In this document: piece after piece, positions 23,061 to 35,829 of the stretch
Numbering within the stretch: position 1 is the stretch's first letter
How the letters are laid out: each line of letters begins with the position of its first letter
DNA from: Thalassia testudinum
Lineage: Eukaryota > Streptophyta > Magnoliopsida > Alismatales > Hydrocharitaceae
Reading direction: 5' to 3'
Length of the DNA: 64,000 nucleotides
Assembly (NCBI GenBank): GCA_037157565.1
Contig: JAZHRO010000022.1
Span: 9,114,001 to 9,178,000 of the forward strand
Position numbers and translations under genes: made by a program
Notes under the pieces: model-generated
Seen by the model: only the letters and a program-made list of their open reading frames with translations
Databases searched by the model: none
Told to the model about the DNA's origin: nothing

Positions 23061-25719
23061 GCCCACTTCCTGATCCTCCAACCAATTTTGCCAAATCATC
23101 TCATCTAGTTGTCCATTTTCAATTATCAATTCCGTAATATCCCCATATTCATTTATCACCAGGATAATTGTCAATTGACAATTTCAGGTAAAAACCAATT
23201 TCATAATTTGTTCTTTGATGCGATAAGGGGAGTTATTGTATTATTTATTTAATCCAACCAAAAAATGTAATATATATATCTTTTATATTTATCAAAATTG
23301 ATATATTTATTTCTTTTATAACATTTTGAATCTAATTATTTAATTTTATAAATAAATAGTAACTTCATAAAGGAGATATTATATTATTAGATATCAATAT
23401 GTTGAACGTATAAGTCATTACTTATTTAAACATATCACTCTCGTACTTAACCAAAAAAAGAGATGTTTAAAAAATAATGAATATAATAAAAAAGAATATA
23501 ATAATAACTCATAAAAAATATATGACAAATTAATCTACCTAATATCGTGGAAGATTAGAATAACTTCAAAATATGTCAATGTATACTTTGAGAGCTCACG
23601 TATCCCACGTACACTCCGAAAATTAAATTAACATCAAGACATGTAAGAAAATATATTAAAATCCTCATTAAAAATATACTGCAATGTTTACAAAATTGAT
23701 CAATCTCAAAGTCAAGTTTTACGTTTACCATTCCGTAATTAGTGCGTATACGGTTCGGACGAGTCGTGTAAAGTAGGAAATGGATCTAACGGATCAAAAT
23801 AAGAAGTAAACGTGAAATGGATGAAAACTGACACCTCAAAAGTCGTGCCGCTGACGTCAACGTCGAACCTTTCCCCGCGCGGTCCTCCTTTCTGTCTATA
23901 TTTTTTTTCTTCGACGTACGCACCCCAAACGGTGCTCTCTCTCCTCTTCTCTCTTTCCACGATATCTCTATTCCTCTCTCTCTTTCTTTTCCCGCTCGCG
24001 ATCTCTCTTTCTTTTTCTCACGATCTCTCCCTCCCCCACTCCCTCCCTGCACGGTCTCTCCCTCTTCCCCTCCCTCTTTGCTTCTCTCTTTCTCACGCAA
24101 CTCCCCCTCTCTCCCTTCCGATCTCCCTCCCCCTCTCCCTCTCCCTCTCTCGATCTCTCCTCTCTCTCTCCCCCTCTTTCTGTTCCTCCGATCTATCTGA
24201 CGGCTCCACACACTAATAGGGAAGAAAAAAAATAAAATAAAAATGAACTCAAACACCCATTACCTTTTATAGCACACGAATAAGCTAATTAGTTATTACA
24301 TTTGTAACAATCTATTATTATCTTTTTAAAATGTTATCATTTAAAATTATCTGTGTAGTTTCGTATGTTATACGAGATTTTTATCATGGAACTTAAAATT
24401 TTACGAAACACACGTCGTTTAAAATCTTACGATAAGAAAAATTTAATGGTATTAAGTTTGATATATTTTTAGAATATATAAAGTTGATTCACGTCCGACA
24501 AATATCGATGAGTCCATCTCGATATGTTTAACTTTAAAATGATTTTGAAAAGTGGATTCGAGACTATGTATGCACGCGCCTCACGTAGATCACCAACTGT
24601 GGCACTCGATCAACGTCGCATGCAGCAACATGTGTTGCACATCCAACAGTTGTGCATTGCCCCTCGTCACGTGAATGCATCGCGAGTGTGCGCTCTTCGC
24701 ATCTCCTGCACTCGACACGTGGTACCCATTCAACGTGGGCTGCTAGGTAAAACGATGTTCAATTGTAGTTGTCGTTGCTTTCGTGAAAATTGCAGTGGAA
24801 AGTTCAAACTTCTCGAAATTATGCATAAGTCCTTAACTTTCCAAAATGAGCCACTTTCTCTCTTACTTTCTTTTCAAATTTGGTGGCACTTGGAGGGTAG
24901 TGATCTCTAACTTCCAAGAGCGTTTTTTATAGACCCAACATTAGCTTTAGGTTTAGATTTCGTAGGTAAAATATCAAAATTACCTTTAGATTTAGTTCAC
25001 CTTACATTTAGATCATTTTTAATTTTTTTTTGATATAACTTAAGTTGGATTTGTGCAAAACAAATGTCGGATCTTTTTGATGAGATTTGACTACGACTTA
25101 ACCAAAAATACATATTTTTTTTTAAATAACCAAAAATACATGTTTTTACATGTTTCACAAGGTTTTCATACCTACACTGATCCCAATGCACGCATACAAC
25201 TCTGAAATGACATTAACCATTTTTAAATGACTTGAAACCTGAAGTATATGTAACTGATATAAAATAATGTATACGTATAAGCATCCAGATGATCAAGAGA
25301 GATAGTGGAAGGAGGGCAGAAAAAAAAGTTTTTGCTAGTGGCTCATCCAACGGCATGACCCCATGTGAATTTCTCTTCAAAGGGTTTTAGGATTTAGATT
25401 CGGTCACTAATTTTGAGCAGACAACAAGTGTTCTTAAAATTCCATGTAACTTATTAAAAAATGAAAATTTTCTAAATTTAAAAAGATAATAACTTTTTTT
25501 GCTTTTCATGTAACACTATACGAATTAAAGGATTACCTCAAGGAGGCTTAAAAAAGAAAAAGAAGTCCCTAATTCAAAAAATGCTTTTGACATGGCACGT
25601 ATTCAACTCAAGAATTTATCAGATCATTAGTTTTCCAACGTATACATACTTGAATCGCACAGATTTCGAGTTTTTTCATTTTTTTAGTTGTATTACATAT
25701 TATATACCTATGCATGCAG
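23061..25719. other. Intergenic DNA, no gene recognised
   Basis: AT-rich to 23800, then a pyrimidine-rich block listed separately, then a CG-richer patch (24560-24760) with a short open frame of no recognised family, then AT-rich DNA. TGACGTCAACGTCG near 23852 contains ACGT-core motifs. Confidence 0.5.
23896..24185 (+). repeat. Pyrimidine (CT)-rich low-complexity tract
   Basis: Nearly 300 bp of CTCTCTC and CCCTCTC variants. Both strands appear open because of composition (serine/leucine or arginine/glutamate-rich frames). Plant 5' leaders can look like this, but no adjoining coding sequence was found. Confidence 0.8.
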
Positions 25720-25858
25720 AATTGGGGAGAGGATGCGAGGTATCAATGCTTCCGTCGCGGTCTATACGGCTGGAAAATATGCAACAGAAGATGCAGTAGG
25801 TATTGTGGCAGAAGGGGCTATCATTACTATCGTTGTCTCAGACACAGCTTCTTCCTAG
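25720..25858 (+). pseudogene. Possible isolated exon, family unknown
   Basis: A pyrimidine-rich run ends in TGCATGCAG at 25719, a good acceptor, followed by 45 open codons to TAG at 25856. The peptide contains INASVAVYTAGKYATEDAV and AEGAIITIVVSD, which looks more protein-like than nearby random frames. I do not recognise it and see no other exon next to it. It could be a captured gene fragment or chance. Confidence 0.25.
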
Positions 25859-26403
25859 AGAGGTGCTACCGCTGTATCCAAATCGAAGCATGATGTACTT
25901 TGCTCTCATTGGATGTGTAAGCCTGATCATTTTCTTGATTCCAAACGTCTTACTACATAGCCCCCCACCCTGCAGTTCTCTCTTCTCCCTTTAGACCACT
26001 CCTTTGTCATCGATTGGATCTACTCCTCATCATGTGCCTGCCTATCGTTGCTTGAGGGGGCCAGTCATCGCTCACGATCGCAGTGGTCGTGGAACATGCT
26101 ACAGTTGTGGCGGTCGGTGGCGCGTTCGATGGTTGCGACAGTCAGTAGCGCATGGCTTCGGTTGTGTGGTTGCGACATGCTGGTGGTCGAGGGTTGCGGT
26201 CGCGGTCGTAGCATGCTACAGTCATGGACTGCGATGGTGGTCGCGGGGCTGCAATTGGGATTGTGGTGTGCTCGCGGTTGTGGGCTGAGGAGGTTGGGCG
26301 TGCAATGATCTGATGATCGGTGATCAGCATGTTGAGGATTTCCTTAAACCCATAGGGGCTTAACATAAGTTAACCCACCTCTGACTTACGATGGACCTGT
26401 ATC

Positions 26404-26850
26404 TAATCTCAATTGGACTTTATGTTGACTGGGCACCGGTACCGATATTCATGACATACTGTCGTAGGTTCCATATTACATGAGTACCAGTACTGATGCC
26501 AAGTACTGGTACTCATGTGTTACTGTTTAGAACACAAGTTTAAATGAGTACTCGTCCAGTACTTATCATATACCGGTATTCATGCTAAGTACCGGTACTT
26601 CATGAGTACTGGTAACACTTCAGGACCTGATTGAAGAGTACCGGTATTTGTTGAGTACCGGCAAATTGCCTGTAGCCAACGAGTACCGGCAAATTTCCTG
26701 TAGCCAACAAGTACCGGTATCGGTGACTAGTATCGGTATTTGTAAGCTACAGTTCCTGAAGACCTGAAGTCCAGTACCTTACCTGGGATTTGCTTGTACC
26801 AGTATTAAATTTTAGTACCGGTACTTGTTGACAGTTACATATATAATATG
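26404..26850 (+). repeat. Cluster of GTACCGGTAC-type palindromes
   Basis: More than a dozen variants of AGTACCGGTACT (also GTACTGGTAC, GTACCAGTAC, GTACCGGCA) occur in about 450 bp, with two near-identical neighbours around GTACCGGCAAATT-CCTGTAGCCAAC (about 26655-26710). The arrangement recalls the CAGACGTCTG clusters in the family A and B LTRs, so this is possibly the promoter part of another LTR. Confidence 0.7.
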
Positions 26851-28897
26851 GTATTTTCTAGGAATATGAAACACCTATAGATATGTTACAAGTAATTGCA
26901 TGAAATAAGAATTGATTGACAACAGATATACAAACATGATAGTATATTGGACTTCACATTAAATGAAACATTTCATGAATAAAATGAACTATGCAACATG
27001 ATTCTATCTACCAACAAGTATACATGCACATATGGAGACATGGTTTTGATGATTCAAGGAAGCAGAGAACATTCAAAATACCTGTGCTCATCTTAAGGGA
27101 AGAGAAAGGGAGGGGACTGCTAAATGGAGCTTCCAAAAGAACCCACTTGCTATGGATTTGAATCCTTGATAAAAAAAGACCAATAGAAGGAGTTCTCCTC
27201 TTCTTCTTCTCCTTGCTGTCAGGTCTCTCTATCTCTCTCAAAAACCTAGGCACATGATGGGGGTGCAAACCTAGAATTACTTGTGGGCCTTTTGGGGACC
27301 ATAACCCTTAGAATCACTTAATCAGTAATTAGTCATCCTAATTAATGTATAGGTGAATTACATCTTCGCTCATCGGGGAGATGTATATTTACAAATCGGG
27401 CTCTACACATATGTTTTAAAATATCACACTAAACCATTTGCATTTATATCCATATCCTTGAAAATAGCTTAATTTGATCACTTTGAAATGAGCTTTAGAT
27501 GACAGTTAATTCACTTATTGTTGTTTGATCATATCTATGTATATGAATTTACATATATAAATCCATATGTTGGATTTTAATCCAACACGACGGTTGTGAG
27601 GACTTGATTGGTTGGCCTTGTCGTGTGTCGCAGCAGGTGGTGGGGCTCGATCGATGTGGCTTGATCTCTCGGTTGATGGAGTTGGTTTGGTTCTTTTTTC
27701 TTGTATTTTTTATTTTGTTGTTGGGGCTACGTGTGACCCTATACTTATTACGATCGAAATTTTTAACATGAGTTGGATGTCGATTTAACTCGATATTCTT
27801 GTTAACGCGATTCTTGGAGATCTCATCTCAGTGGCGCTGTCGTATTAACGAATATGAAGTTAATTCTCATTTAGATTTTGGAGCAGTTTGACTGGATCTC
27901 TTGCATTAAATATATTTTCTTCTTATTTTTCTTTTATTTCTTATCTTTTGTTTACTTCTATTTCCGTGGGATGATATTTTCGCCCAGTTCTATAGGAAGT
28001 TACTTTTCTCTTTCTACTCTCCCTTCGCCCGCGAAGATGCATCTCTTGCATTGGTTTCTTTCCTTTCCAATGAAATGGTTATTCCCTTCGGGAAAAAAAA
28101 AACGTCTTACCGGTGGCATAACTAAATAAAAGACATATATGCATGTATGTGACACGTGTTATCCCTAGATCTGCAGAATAAGCTCTGTCGTATAAGAAAT
28201 AAATAAAGTACTTGTCTTCCAGCTCGTGGAATACCAGCACCAAAATATCATGGTGAATGAAATAGATAGTTATATATTGTAAAAGTGTGTGTCCAGTAAC
28301 ATTCTGTTTCTATGTGCATGGCCGAGCCACAAGTATGTGGGTGACTACTATAGTATGATAAGAATAGTTAGTAATATCTAATTAATATATATTAATGCGT
28401 AAGGACAGTTAAAGAGTTCACATATGGTTGCTGCTGTAAGGCTAACACGGAGTAAAATTCTCCGTATTCTTTTCACTCTAAGTGCTATATAGAAGGAAAG
28501 AATGGAGGTCATGTACACCAGGCCCCCCATTTTCTTAAAGTCACAAAATCATAGCCTCATTGTACATGCTAGTGATCATAGCCTCATGTTCATTTAGCCG
28601 TTTCCAACTTCAACCTTATTGGATAGATAAATGCTCATTACTCATAGAAATTAATATTCAATGAAGTAAGACATTGGTTAACATGGGAAAACACTACTCT
28701 TGAAATTTCAGTAGGGCATCGATTAATGGTGTTGCCATAGGCAATAGGTCGAGGGATTGAATATGAGTCCTTGTATCAACGTTGAATGTTTGAATTTATT
28801 TATGACCCTGCAGTTTTCCACTGTACCAAGCAAGACTCATTGAAACTTTATCATAATACTTTAGGAGCATTTGCTTGTAGGATATCTCATGGGATAC
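26851..28897. other. Intergenic DNA, possible LTR remains
   Basis: 26990-27300 has LTR-like features (CTTCTTCTTCTCC, then CTCTCTCAAAAACCTAGG and GATGGGGGTG) but no paired copy was found. 27600-28130 is of mixed composition without protein similarity. 28140-28890 is AT-rich. Confidence 0.4.
27568..27587. other. Perfect 9-bp inverted repeat
   Basis: TGTTGGATT and AATCCAACA are separated by TT. TGTTGG is a common copia LTR start, so this may mark a fossil junction, or may be chance. Confidence 0.5.
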
Positions 28898-28900
28898 TCA

Positions 28901-29237
28901 GGGTTTCTTTGGTTGGAGGAATAAGGATGTAAAAGAGTAGGAAAAATTAGGAATTTTTATTTCATTTAAATGTTTGGTTGTGCTTGTTATCACATTAAAG
29001 AATTTGAAGTATTTATTCTGTCCGAGGTATTTGGTAGGAGAAATAAACAAATTTTATGTAATAAAGTTGAGAGAAGGAGATGAGAGAGGTGAAATAAACT
29101 AATTCCACCTCTTCGGCGGAATTCATTTATTCCGGAATCTACCCCTCAATTTCGGAATCCACCGATGCCATAATAAAAGCCACCAAACATGGAATTCGAC
29201 CCTAATTCCCCCTTTGTTCCGCCAACCAAACACACCC
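28901..29237. mobile_element. 337-bp MITE, Harbinger-like
   Basis: Terminal inverted repeats GGGTTTCTTTGGTTGG and CCAACCAAACACACCC pair with a few mismatches and extend further inward (GAGGAATAAGG against CCTTTGTTCCGC). A 3-bp direct repeat TCA flanks it (28898-28900, 29238-29240). PIF/Harbinger MITEs have 3-bp duplications, usually TWA, and GGGTGTGTTTGG-like ends. No coding capacity, so it depends on a transposase supplied elsewhere. Confidence 0.75.
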
Positions 29238-29351
29238 TCAAGGAATTAGGAGAGGATATCAATTCTCTTACTCCATTACATTAACATTATTCCACTATAT
29301 CACAACACCAACATATATTCAAACATACCCACTCTAATAGAATATATCCAT

Positions 29352-32056
29352 TGTAACGACCCGGTTCCCGAGTCCCTACGAGACACGAGAACCGGACCGA
29401 CTCGACTAATCCCAAGACCCAGTCGTCCAACGAGGAAGTAACCAAAAGACAGTAAAATAAACCACATTCAGCATGAATATAACTAACAGTAAGAAAGTAC
29501 AGCAGTAAGGAAAGAAACTACTACAGTAGGCACCACCACAACAGTAAAACAACATTTATCATATAACAAAAACTGCAGGTAAAGAAGGTACAGCGGAAAC
29601 AAAACTACTCACTAGAACAGAAACAAAAAGAAGGTACAAAGCTGTGGTAACTCTACTGGACCCTACTCGGCCCAGCGTCCTCTGCAGCCGCCGACCCTGG
29701 CTGCTCAACACCTGGTCCTGAAAAAGGTAACGAGTGCAACACGTCAGCAAAACGCTGAGTAGAGTGGCAACTAACTAAAGGCAACAGTAGAGTGTACAGT
29801 AGCTATTATATTCTATTACTTCCTTTATTTACATCTTTCAATTTTTCTCACTATTTCATTTATTTCTCAGATCCTTTACTTGATCTCGAATGTCCTCGTG
29901 GGACGATCTTGATTGCAGTCTTTTCCAAAAGTAGAAGTAGCACGTGGTGCTCTCCTGGCCGGGAGAGTCCCCCGTGGTGATCCTACCCTCAGTCAACCAC
30001 CCCAAGGTCACTGACAGACGTAACGGTGACTACGGCACGCGCGATAAACGCACAGGTAGCTAGCCCGCACTGGCACGCGGTCAGTCGTTTCCGTTAACGG
30101 GTGCGCCCAAAGCACAGCACGGAACCAGGGCAGAGCCCTCTCAGTAACAGGGGTCCAACCCCTCCACAGTAACCAAACCGGGGCCTTGCCCCTCCACAGT
30201 CCGCGCACCCTCGCCTGACTACCCTGGTTTGCCCTAGTGGGCCTAACAAGTCGGTGAAGGAGGCTAGCAGAACCCCGGGGCCCGTGGGGTAGCTAGTACT
30301 CTCCTAACACTACTAGCTCTCCTCGGTACTACGTACACGAGGGCCAACAAGTCGGTACAGAGCGGCCAAGCCTAACCCCGGGTCCCTAGGGCGGCTGGCC
30401 CCACTCTGGACTAAACAGGTACAGGTACTTCCCTTGGTACTGCGTACCCAAGAGACAGTACAACTACATCTCAGTTCCATTCCCTTTTCCTTTCCAGGAG
30501 TTCCACTCCTAATTCCCCGTAGGGTTCCAGCTCTTTATCTCAGAACATCATATGTTTCACTTTCCAGATTCACGTTCTCAAAATCCATGATCTCAAACAT
30601 GTTTCTTTATTCATAACAGGCAGCTGTTAATTAAATTTACAGGCAGCTTTATATATTCCTTTCCATTTTTCCAAGACTGCAGTAATATACATTCCACTAG
30701 TTTTTTCCATCCTAGGATTCATACCATATCCTAGGATCTATCATACAATCTAGTTTTCCGGCCCTAGGATTCATGCAACACCTAGGAGCTATCATTCCAT
30801 ATATTTCTCATTCCTAGGATTCATGCAATGCCCTAGGTTCTAGTTATGGTTCCATACTTTAACAGATTTTATTAATACTTAAAGCCACTCTACCAGGTAC
30901 AACGGGAGTAATGGGGGCGTGATCGGGAATCCCGCGCGCCTCCGCGACTCTCAAGACTGCAACCGAACGAGGTCCTATCACAAGGATCAACACAAGGAGT
31001 GTCTCAAAACAGTGTATAGCTACTGTAGGCGGGTAGAGGAATTAATTCTGAAACGAACGCAACTCGAATCACGGAAAACGGAGCCCAAACGGGCCCTAAA
31101 CGGGTCGAGAAAGACGATACTGTGCAAAATCAGACGTCTGGAACTCCCTCCAGACGTCTTAAACGGTGGATCAGAGAATTACCTGCTCGGCGTGGTTTCC
31201 CAGACGTCCAGAAGTCTGCAGGGACGTCTTTCCTAGATCCCAGACGTCCGATGGTCACTTTGGACGTCTGGAGGTCACTCCCGCCGTCTGGTACAACTTC
31301 CAGACGTCTGATTCGCAAAGGATGACGAATCAGAACACCTGCGCACAGCCAACCCCCCCTCCCTCAGTACGGTCAGTCGACAAAAAGGGAGAAGAAAGCG
31401 GAAACTCACCTTTCAGACGTCTGTATGATCTCACAGACGTCGACCTTGCCGTCTGGATATCACTACAGACGTCTGATTCTGGAAATTTTTCCAGAATCAG
31501 AGCCCTGCTCGGCCTCCGCTCGCGACGCCGCCCGCGTCGCACCTCGCGCGTACGCTGCTCCGCCCGCAGCAGGTCCCTCTCCGCGACGCTCTGCGCCCCC
31601 CTGCGCCCTCCGTCGGCCGGCCAAGCCGCTCCTGGCGAGCTTGCCCTCACGGCAGAGCCCCGCCCTCGCACGCCGCAGCTCCTCCGCGCTCACTGCGGCT
31701 GCCGCTGCCGCTGCGCCCTCGCGTCCGCTCGCTCTCGCGCACAGGCAGGGGAAGAAGGAGGAAGATGGTGGAGACGGGAGGGGAGGCGCGCCCCCCTCCC
31801 CCCTTTTAACGCCGCGCGGGGAGGAGAGAGAAGGCGGTCGCAGCCGCCTGCAGCCGCAGAGAAAGAGGGCAGAACGCAGGTCTGCGCGCACAGGCGCGCA
31901 GGCGAATATCCCGTGCGAGCATAACTGTTCGCCAGACGTCTGTAAACTATCCCGGACGTCTGGTCAGACGTCTGGATGTGATCCCAGATGTCTTTACAGA
32001 CGTCTGGGCCACCTCCCAGACGTCTTAAAAGACGTCTGGGGCACGCGCTCGTTACA
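29352..32056 (-). mobile_element. Family A solo LTR, minus strand
   Basis: A full-length LTR (2,705 bp) from TGTAACGACCC to CTCGTTACA, reverse-complementary to the family A LTRs, with a perfect 5-bp duplication TCCAT on both sides (29347-29351, 32057-32061). No internal region is present. Known origin of solo LTRs: recombination between the two LTRs of a full element. It retains the CAGACGTCTG clusters (31130-31480, 31930-32040), the hairpin (31475-31498) and a donor-like site. Near its U3 end (right edge) is a perfect 11-bp inverted repeat with the CCAGACGTCTT arm (32016-32039). Confidence 0.96.
32016..32039. other. 11-bp inverted repeat near LTR start
   Basis: CCAGACGTCTT, spacer AA, AAGACGTCTGG: two copies of the CAGACGTCTG-type palindrome combine into a longer perfect palindrome, 17 bp from the LTR tip. 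A close copy lies at about 49211-49234 in the other solo LTR. Confidence 0.75.
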
Positions 32057-32072
32057 TCCATTAACATATATT

Positions 32073-32777
32073 CAGGGATGTAAACGGGTTGAGTTCGGGT
32101 GGGATTCAACTAAACATATACCTATACTCATTTACGAAGTTTATACTCATACCATACTTGTTTATACATTGGGTACAAAAGTTCAAAACATACTCATACC
32201 CATCTATCCATTAGGTGTTCATTTATAAATTAATCTTACAATCAAATTGTACTCAAATCAAAGTTAAAGAAGAAAAAAAAATTTATAACACAACTTATCG
32301 ATTATTTATTTTTACCAAGCCTGAAACATAGGGGCTTAGGCTACTCCAATTTTAAAGATTCCCATTGAAATTATTACAAAAAACTTCAAAAGGAATATAT
32401 CAAAAATAAAAAATAGAAACAAAAATAAAATATAAGTACATTTCAAATAAAAGATCCCCATCCTAGGAATAAATATTCAATGAATGATTTAGAAACACTC
32501 CCAACCTTCAAAATTATGGAGGAAATTATAAAGAAGATTAAAGTTGGGGGAATGAGTGACTTAGGGTGAGACTTATATATCTCGGGTAAATAAAGATTTT
32601 ATTCGAGTACTCGGATCGAATAATTAGATAAAAATCTATACCAAGACCCATATTTAAATGGATTTTTTAGATAAAACTCATACCTAAACACTGTCTGGTT
32701 TAAATTGTGTTTTACTTATTCCTTTCAGGTCGGGTTGAATTAAATTCAAGTCAGATTAAACAAAACTTGCATCCCTA
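32073..32777. mobile_element. 705-bp Ac/Ds-like hAT element, non-autonomous
   Basis: Starts CAGGGATGTAAACGGG and ends TTGCATCCCTA, with a perfect 8-bp target duplication CATATATT (32065-32072, 32778-32785). The C-first, A-last ends with GGGATG match the Ac/Ds terminal pattern, and 8-bp duplications are typical of hAT. No transposase frame is present. It lies 16 bp from the solo LTR end. Confidence 0.9.
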
Positions 32778-33398
32778 CATATATTCCCTCCATCGCATCA
32801 ACCCATCTCTTTCTCATATAATATTATTAAAATATTATCCACTAACATCATGTCTACGTTAATACCAATCATATTATCTCATTACTTATTCTATTCCCTC
32901 AAATAGATCAGTTCATTTTTGTTATCGATGCTCATTTGCTACAAAGCGATCCAAAATATGGTTCCATACGCTTCAGAAATACTAACACATTTATTGCCTC
33001 ACCATTGATTATAACTTTGATAGGTATTATTATTTTCGCTATTAGTGCTCATTTGTTGTAGAGTGATCTAATATATGATTTTACATGTTCTAGTAATTCT
33101 ATCAAGTTCATTTCCTAATCATCGATTACAAGGTCACATAAGATGGCATTCCTAGACAAAAATTAATTCATATACCTGCCAAATAGAATCTTAACAATAA
33201 ATTAACATGTTCTTATGTCTAATTATGTGAAACAATTGAATTTAAATTATTCCATCATTTACATTGCTTTGTTAATCGCATTCCACATTCTAAGGTGCAT
33301 TATATGTCAACAAGTATGGGCATAATTAACTTTACCTCTGTATATTCATTAACCATACCAATGCCTCGCTGTTTGAAAAATTTCCAAGATGGATATGC

Positions 33399-33740
33399 AT
33401 GCACTACGAGATTTCCAGCAATGCCAACATCTATAAAGACAATAGTATCACCATCTATTGAAAAATCAAGATCATCTTACAATTCATGAAAGGTAAATAT
33501 GCACTTCTCAATTTACTATTAAAAAAATTAATTTTGATCGTGATTTTTGAAATCATAACAAAAATTAACCTATCGTCACAGGTAGAATCATTATAAAAGA
33601 GGTTAAGCAGATTAATTCTGTACTAAATATTTGTCATAATATTAGAAATTGTAATAAAAAACCTTTCGTCACGATTTAGGTGAGATCGTGACCAACAATC
33701 CTTCGTCACAATTCCAAAACTACGACGAAAAGTCTTAACA
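33399..33740. mobile_element. CACTA-like terminal/subterminal fragment
   Basis: CACTACGAGATTTCCAGCAA resembles the CACTACAAGAAA-type CACTA end. Downstream (33575-33735) are repeated TCGTCACA/TCGTGAC/ACGACGAAA motifs in both directions, the style of CACTA subterminal repeats. No second end or duplication was found. Confidence 0.35.
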
Positions 33741-34731
33741 GTGGGTCCCCTTCTCCAACCTAGTCGTTCACCACACGTGACCTCTTGCCTTTGCCCTCAC
33801 CCTCTATCTCCTCTCCTTCCCATCTTCTTCTCATCCCTTCCACCACCCCCTTCTTGAACTCGACCCCACATCCCCCCTCTCCTATACCCTCGAAAAAATT
33901 TCTTATGGTTGTAAATTTTAATTTGTTAATTACTATCGGAAAACATTTAAATTATTATTTACAACAAAGTCATATTTTTAAAATATGATTTTATTATTTA
34001 TTTGAAAGTAGTGTTTTGAAAATACGATTTTCATGTGAGGAACAAAAGTCATGTTTTTAAAATGTAACTTTACCCTTCACCCTCTCTTTTTTCATTCATA
34101 TCTTATTTGTCATCTCTCTTCCTTGCATTTTTCCCTTGAAAGAAAAAACAAAACTAACAATCTCCGTAGCTCCCCCCCCACCCCCCCCTAAAAAGAAAAA
34201 AAGACAAACATATGTTCTTATATGGGGTTTGAATATAATAAACACATGTTTTTACATTGACCGGCTTTGAAGGCTTGCACATGAACTTCACAAAAGTGAT
34301 AAATTGTATGTGGTCTATGTGTGTCGTGGTGGTTTAGAATTGGATCTTTGGTAAAGTATGACTATTGGATGGGTGAAAAGTAGAGTTGTGTTGATGGTAC
34401 CTTGATAAGGTATGGAGATCCATTATTGGAAAGCTACCAATATCTAAAATTGAGAGTATGGTCATTGGATGTGAGCAGACTTTGAGTCACATTGAGAGTA
34501 TGATCATTGGATCACCAGGATTGTTCAAATCAAGGTTAAGACTTGTTGTTAGTATCTAAGCTTTGATCATTATTATGAATATATGTCTTTATTTCAAAAT
34601 GAGGATTGCTATGTGTGTCTTATGGGGGTGTCATAATTTGTAGTTTTGTTTTTTCTTTTAGGGAGAAATGCAAGGAAAAGAGAATATAAAGAATGAATAA
34701 ATGAGCTTGGTGGCATGTGGAAGGTAAAGAC

Positions 34732-34863
34732 CTATTTTCAAAACATGCATGTTTTTGAAACATAACTTTCATGTAGATAGCAAAGTCATATTTTGGTCTA
34801 TTTTCAAAACATGCATGTATTTGAAACATAACTTTCATGTAGATAGCAAAGTCATATTTTGGA
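34732..34863 (+). repeat. 66-bp tandem duplication
   Basis: Two nearly identical units (34732-34797, 34798-34863) beginning CTATTTTCAAAACATGCATG and ending GTCATATTTTGG. Confidence 0.95.
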
Positions 34864-35315
34864 TGACTTCCAGGTAAATAGCAAAGAATATTTAAAGATT
34901 TAATCTTTTTCTAGTAAAAATTAACAAATTACGTTATACAACTGCCATTAATACCAAAATTTTTTCCTATCTCCACCTCTCCTGTGACTCTCACCACCTC
35001 TACTTAGGGATGTTCAAAAAATCATTAATTTTGAGTATCCAATCCGATCCATCATTTTTTACTTTATTGGATCGGGTAATCATTTATAAAATATGAGTTA
35101 GGTATCCATTAAATATGACCCGTTATTTCTTGGATATCTGTTTGGATATCCGTTAAGACATCCATGGGTACCTGTAAATTGACCTATCATATGACCTATC
35201 CATGATCCATCTATATTGTCAATCTCGTAATCCAACTAAGCCAACTTGTGACCCCCCTTTCCTTGGTTCTCATTGTGCTCACAGCTCAATCCCAACCCAT
35301 TAGTTATTACAATCC

Positions 35316-35425
35316 TTATCCCTTCAGGCAGATCAAGGAGAGGGGGCTGCTAGTAGGGGGCGAGGGTCGGGAGGTGGAGGATGAGGTAGCGTCGTAGTCT
35401 ACGTCGACGGGGGCGATGTCGAGGC
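35316..35425 (-). pseudogene. Host coding-like fragment, left of family B insertion
   Basis: The minus strand reads open from the duplication GAGGC to TAA at 35316, giving a serine/proline-rich tail ending LSLICLKG. It continues in frame from the minus-strand stretch at 50577-50742 on the other side of the insertion. I do not recognise the family; see 50577-50742. Confidence 0.3.
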
Positions 35426-35829
35426 TGTTGGTGCTAAAGCACTACGATCGTTTATTTTGATAATAACAAAATATGTGTCATTTAACATTTGCACTTGAAG
35501 TCTTAGATTTCAGGTTAATTGCAAATGGAGACGTGGTTAAACGGAGTTCGAGCTCGCATCCATGGTGGATTAGAGGAGCTTGACGGAAAACAGAGGAGCT
35601 TCGCGATGAGTGATGGCTTGATGAAGGAAGGAGATAGAGAATATGATAGATTTCCTTTCCTTGTACTCTATGTATCTTTGTTTATTTTGATGCTCTTTAT
35701 TTTGTTACTTAGATTCATGTTAAAGAGCCTTAAAGTACCATAACAGTAGTCCTAGGAACACTTGCACAACCCTTGGATACTTAGGTTTTCTGTAAAGAAC
35801 CTAGAAAACCAAAATATGGTTTAGACAGC

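Larger units (their letters stand above)
32786..35420. other. AT-rich intergenic DNA with TE scraps
   Basis: No gene recognised except the minus-strand fragment at 35316-35425. It contains a CACTA-like stretch, a 66-bp tandem duplication, and a TAGGGATGTTC sequence at about 35005 that looks like one hAT end with no partner found. Confidence 0.5.

Noticed and set aside
23739..24256. Long open frames on both strands over the CT-rich tract
   Set aside because: They consist of serine/leucine or arginine/glutamate repeats forced by CTCT-type composition, with no domain and no splice context.
26404..26850. CRISPR-like or satellite array at the GTACCGGTAC cluster
   Set aside because: Spacing is irregular, units are short palindromes with variable flanks, and the genome is eukaryotic.
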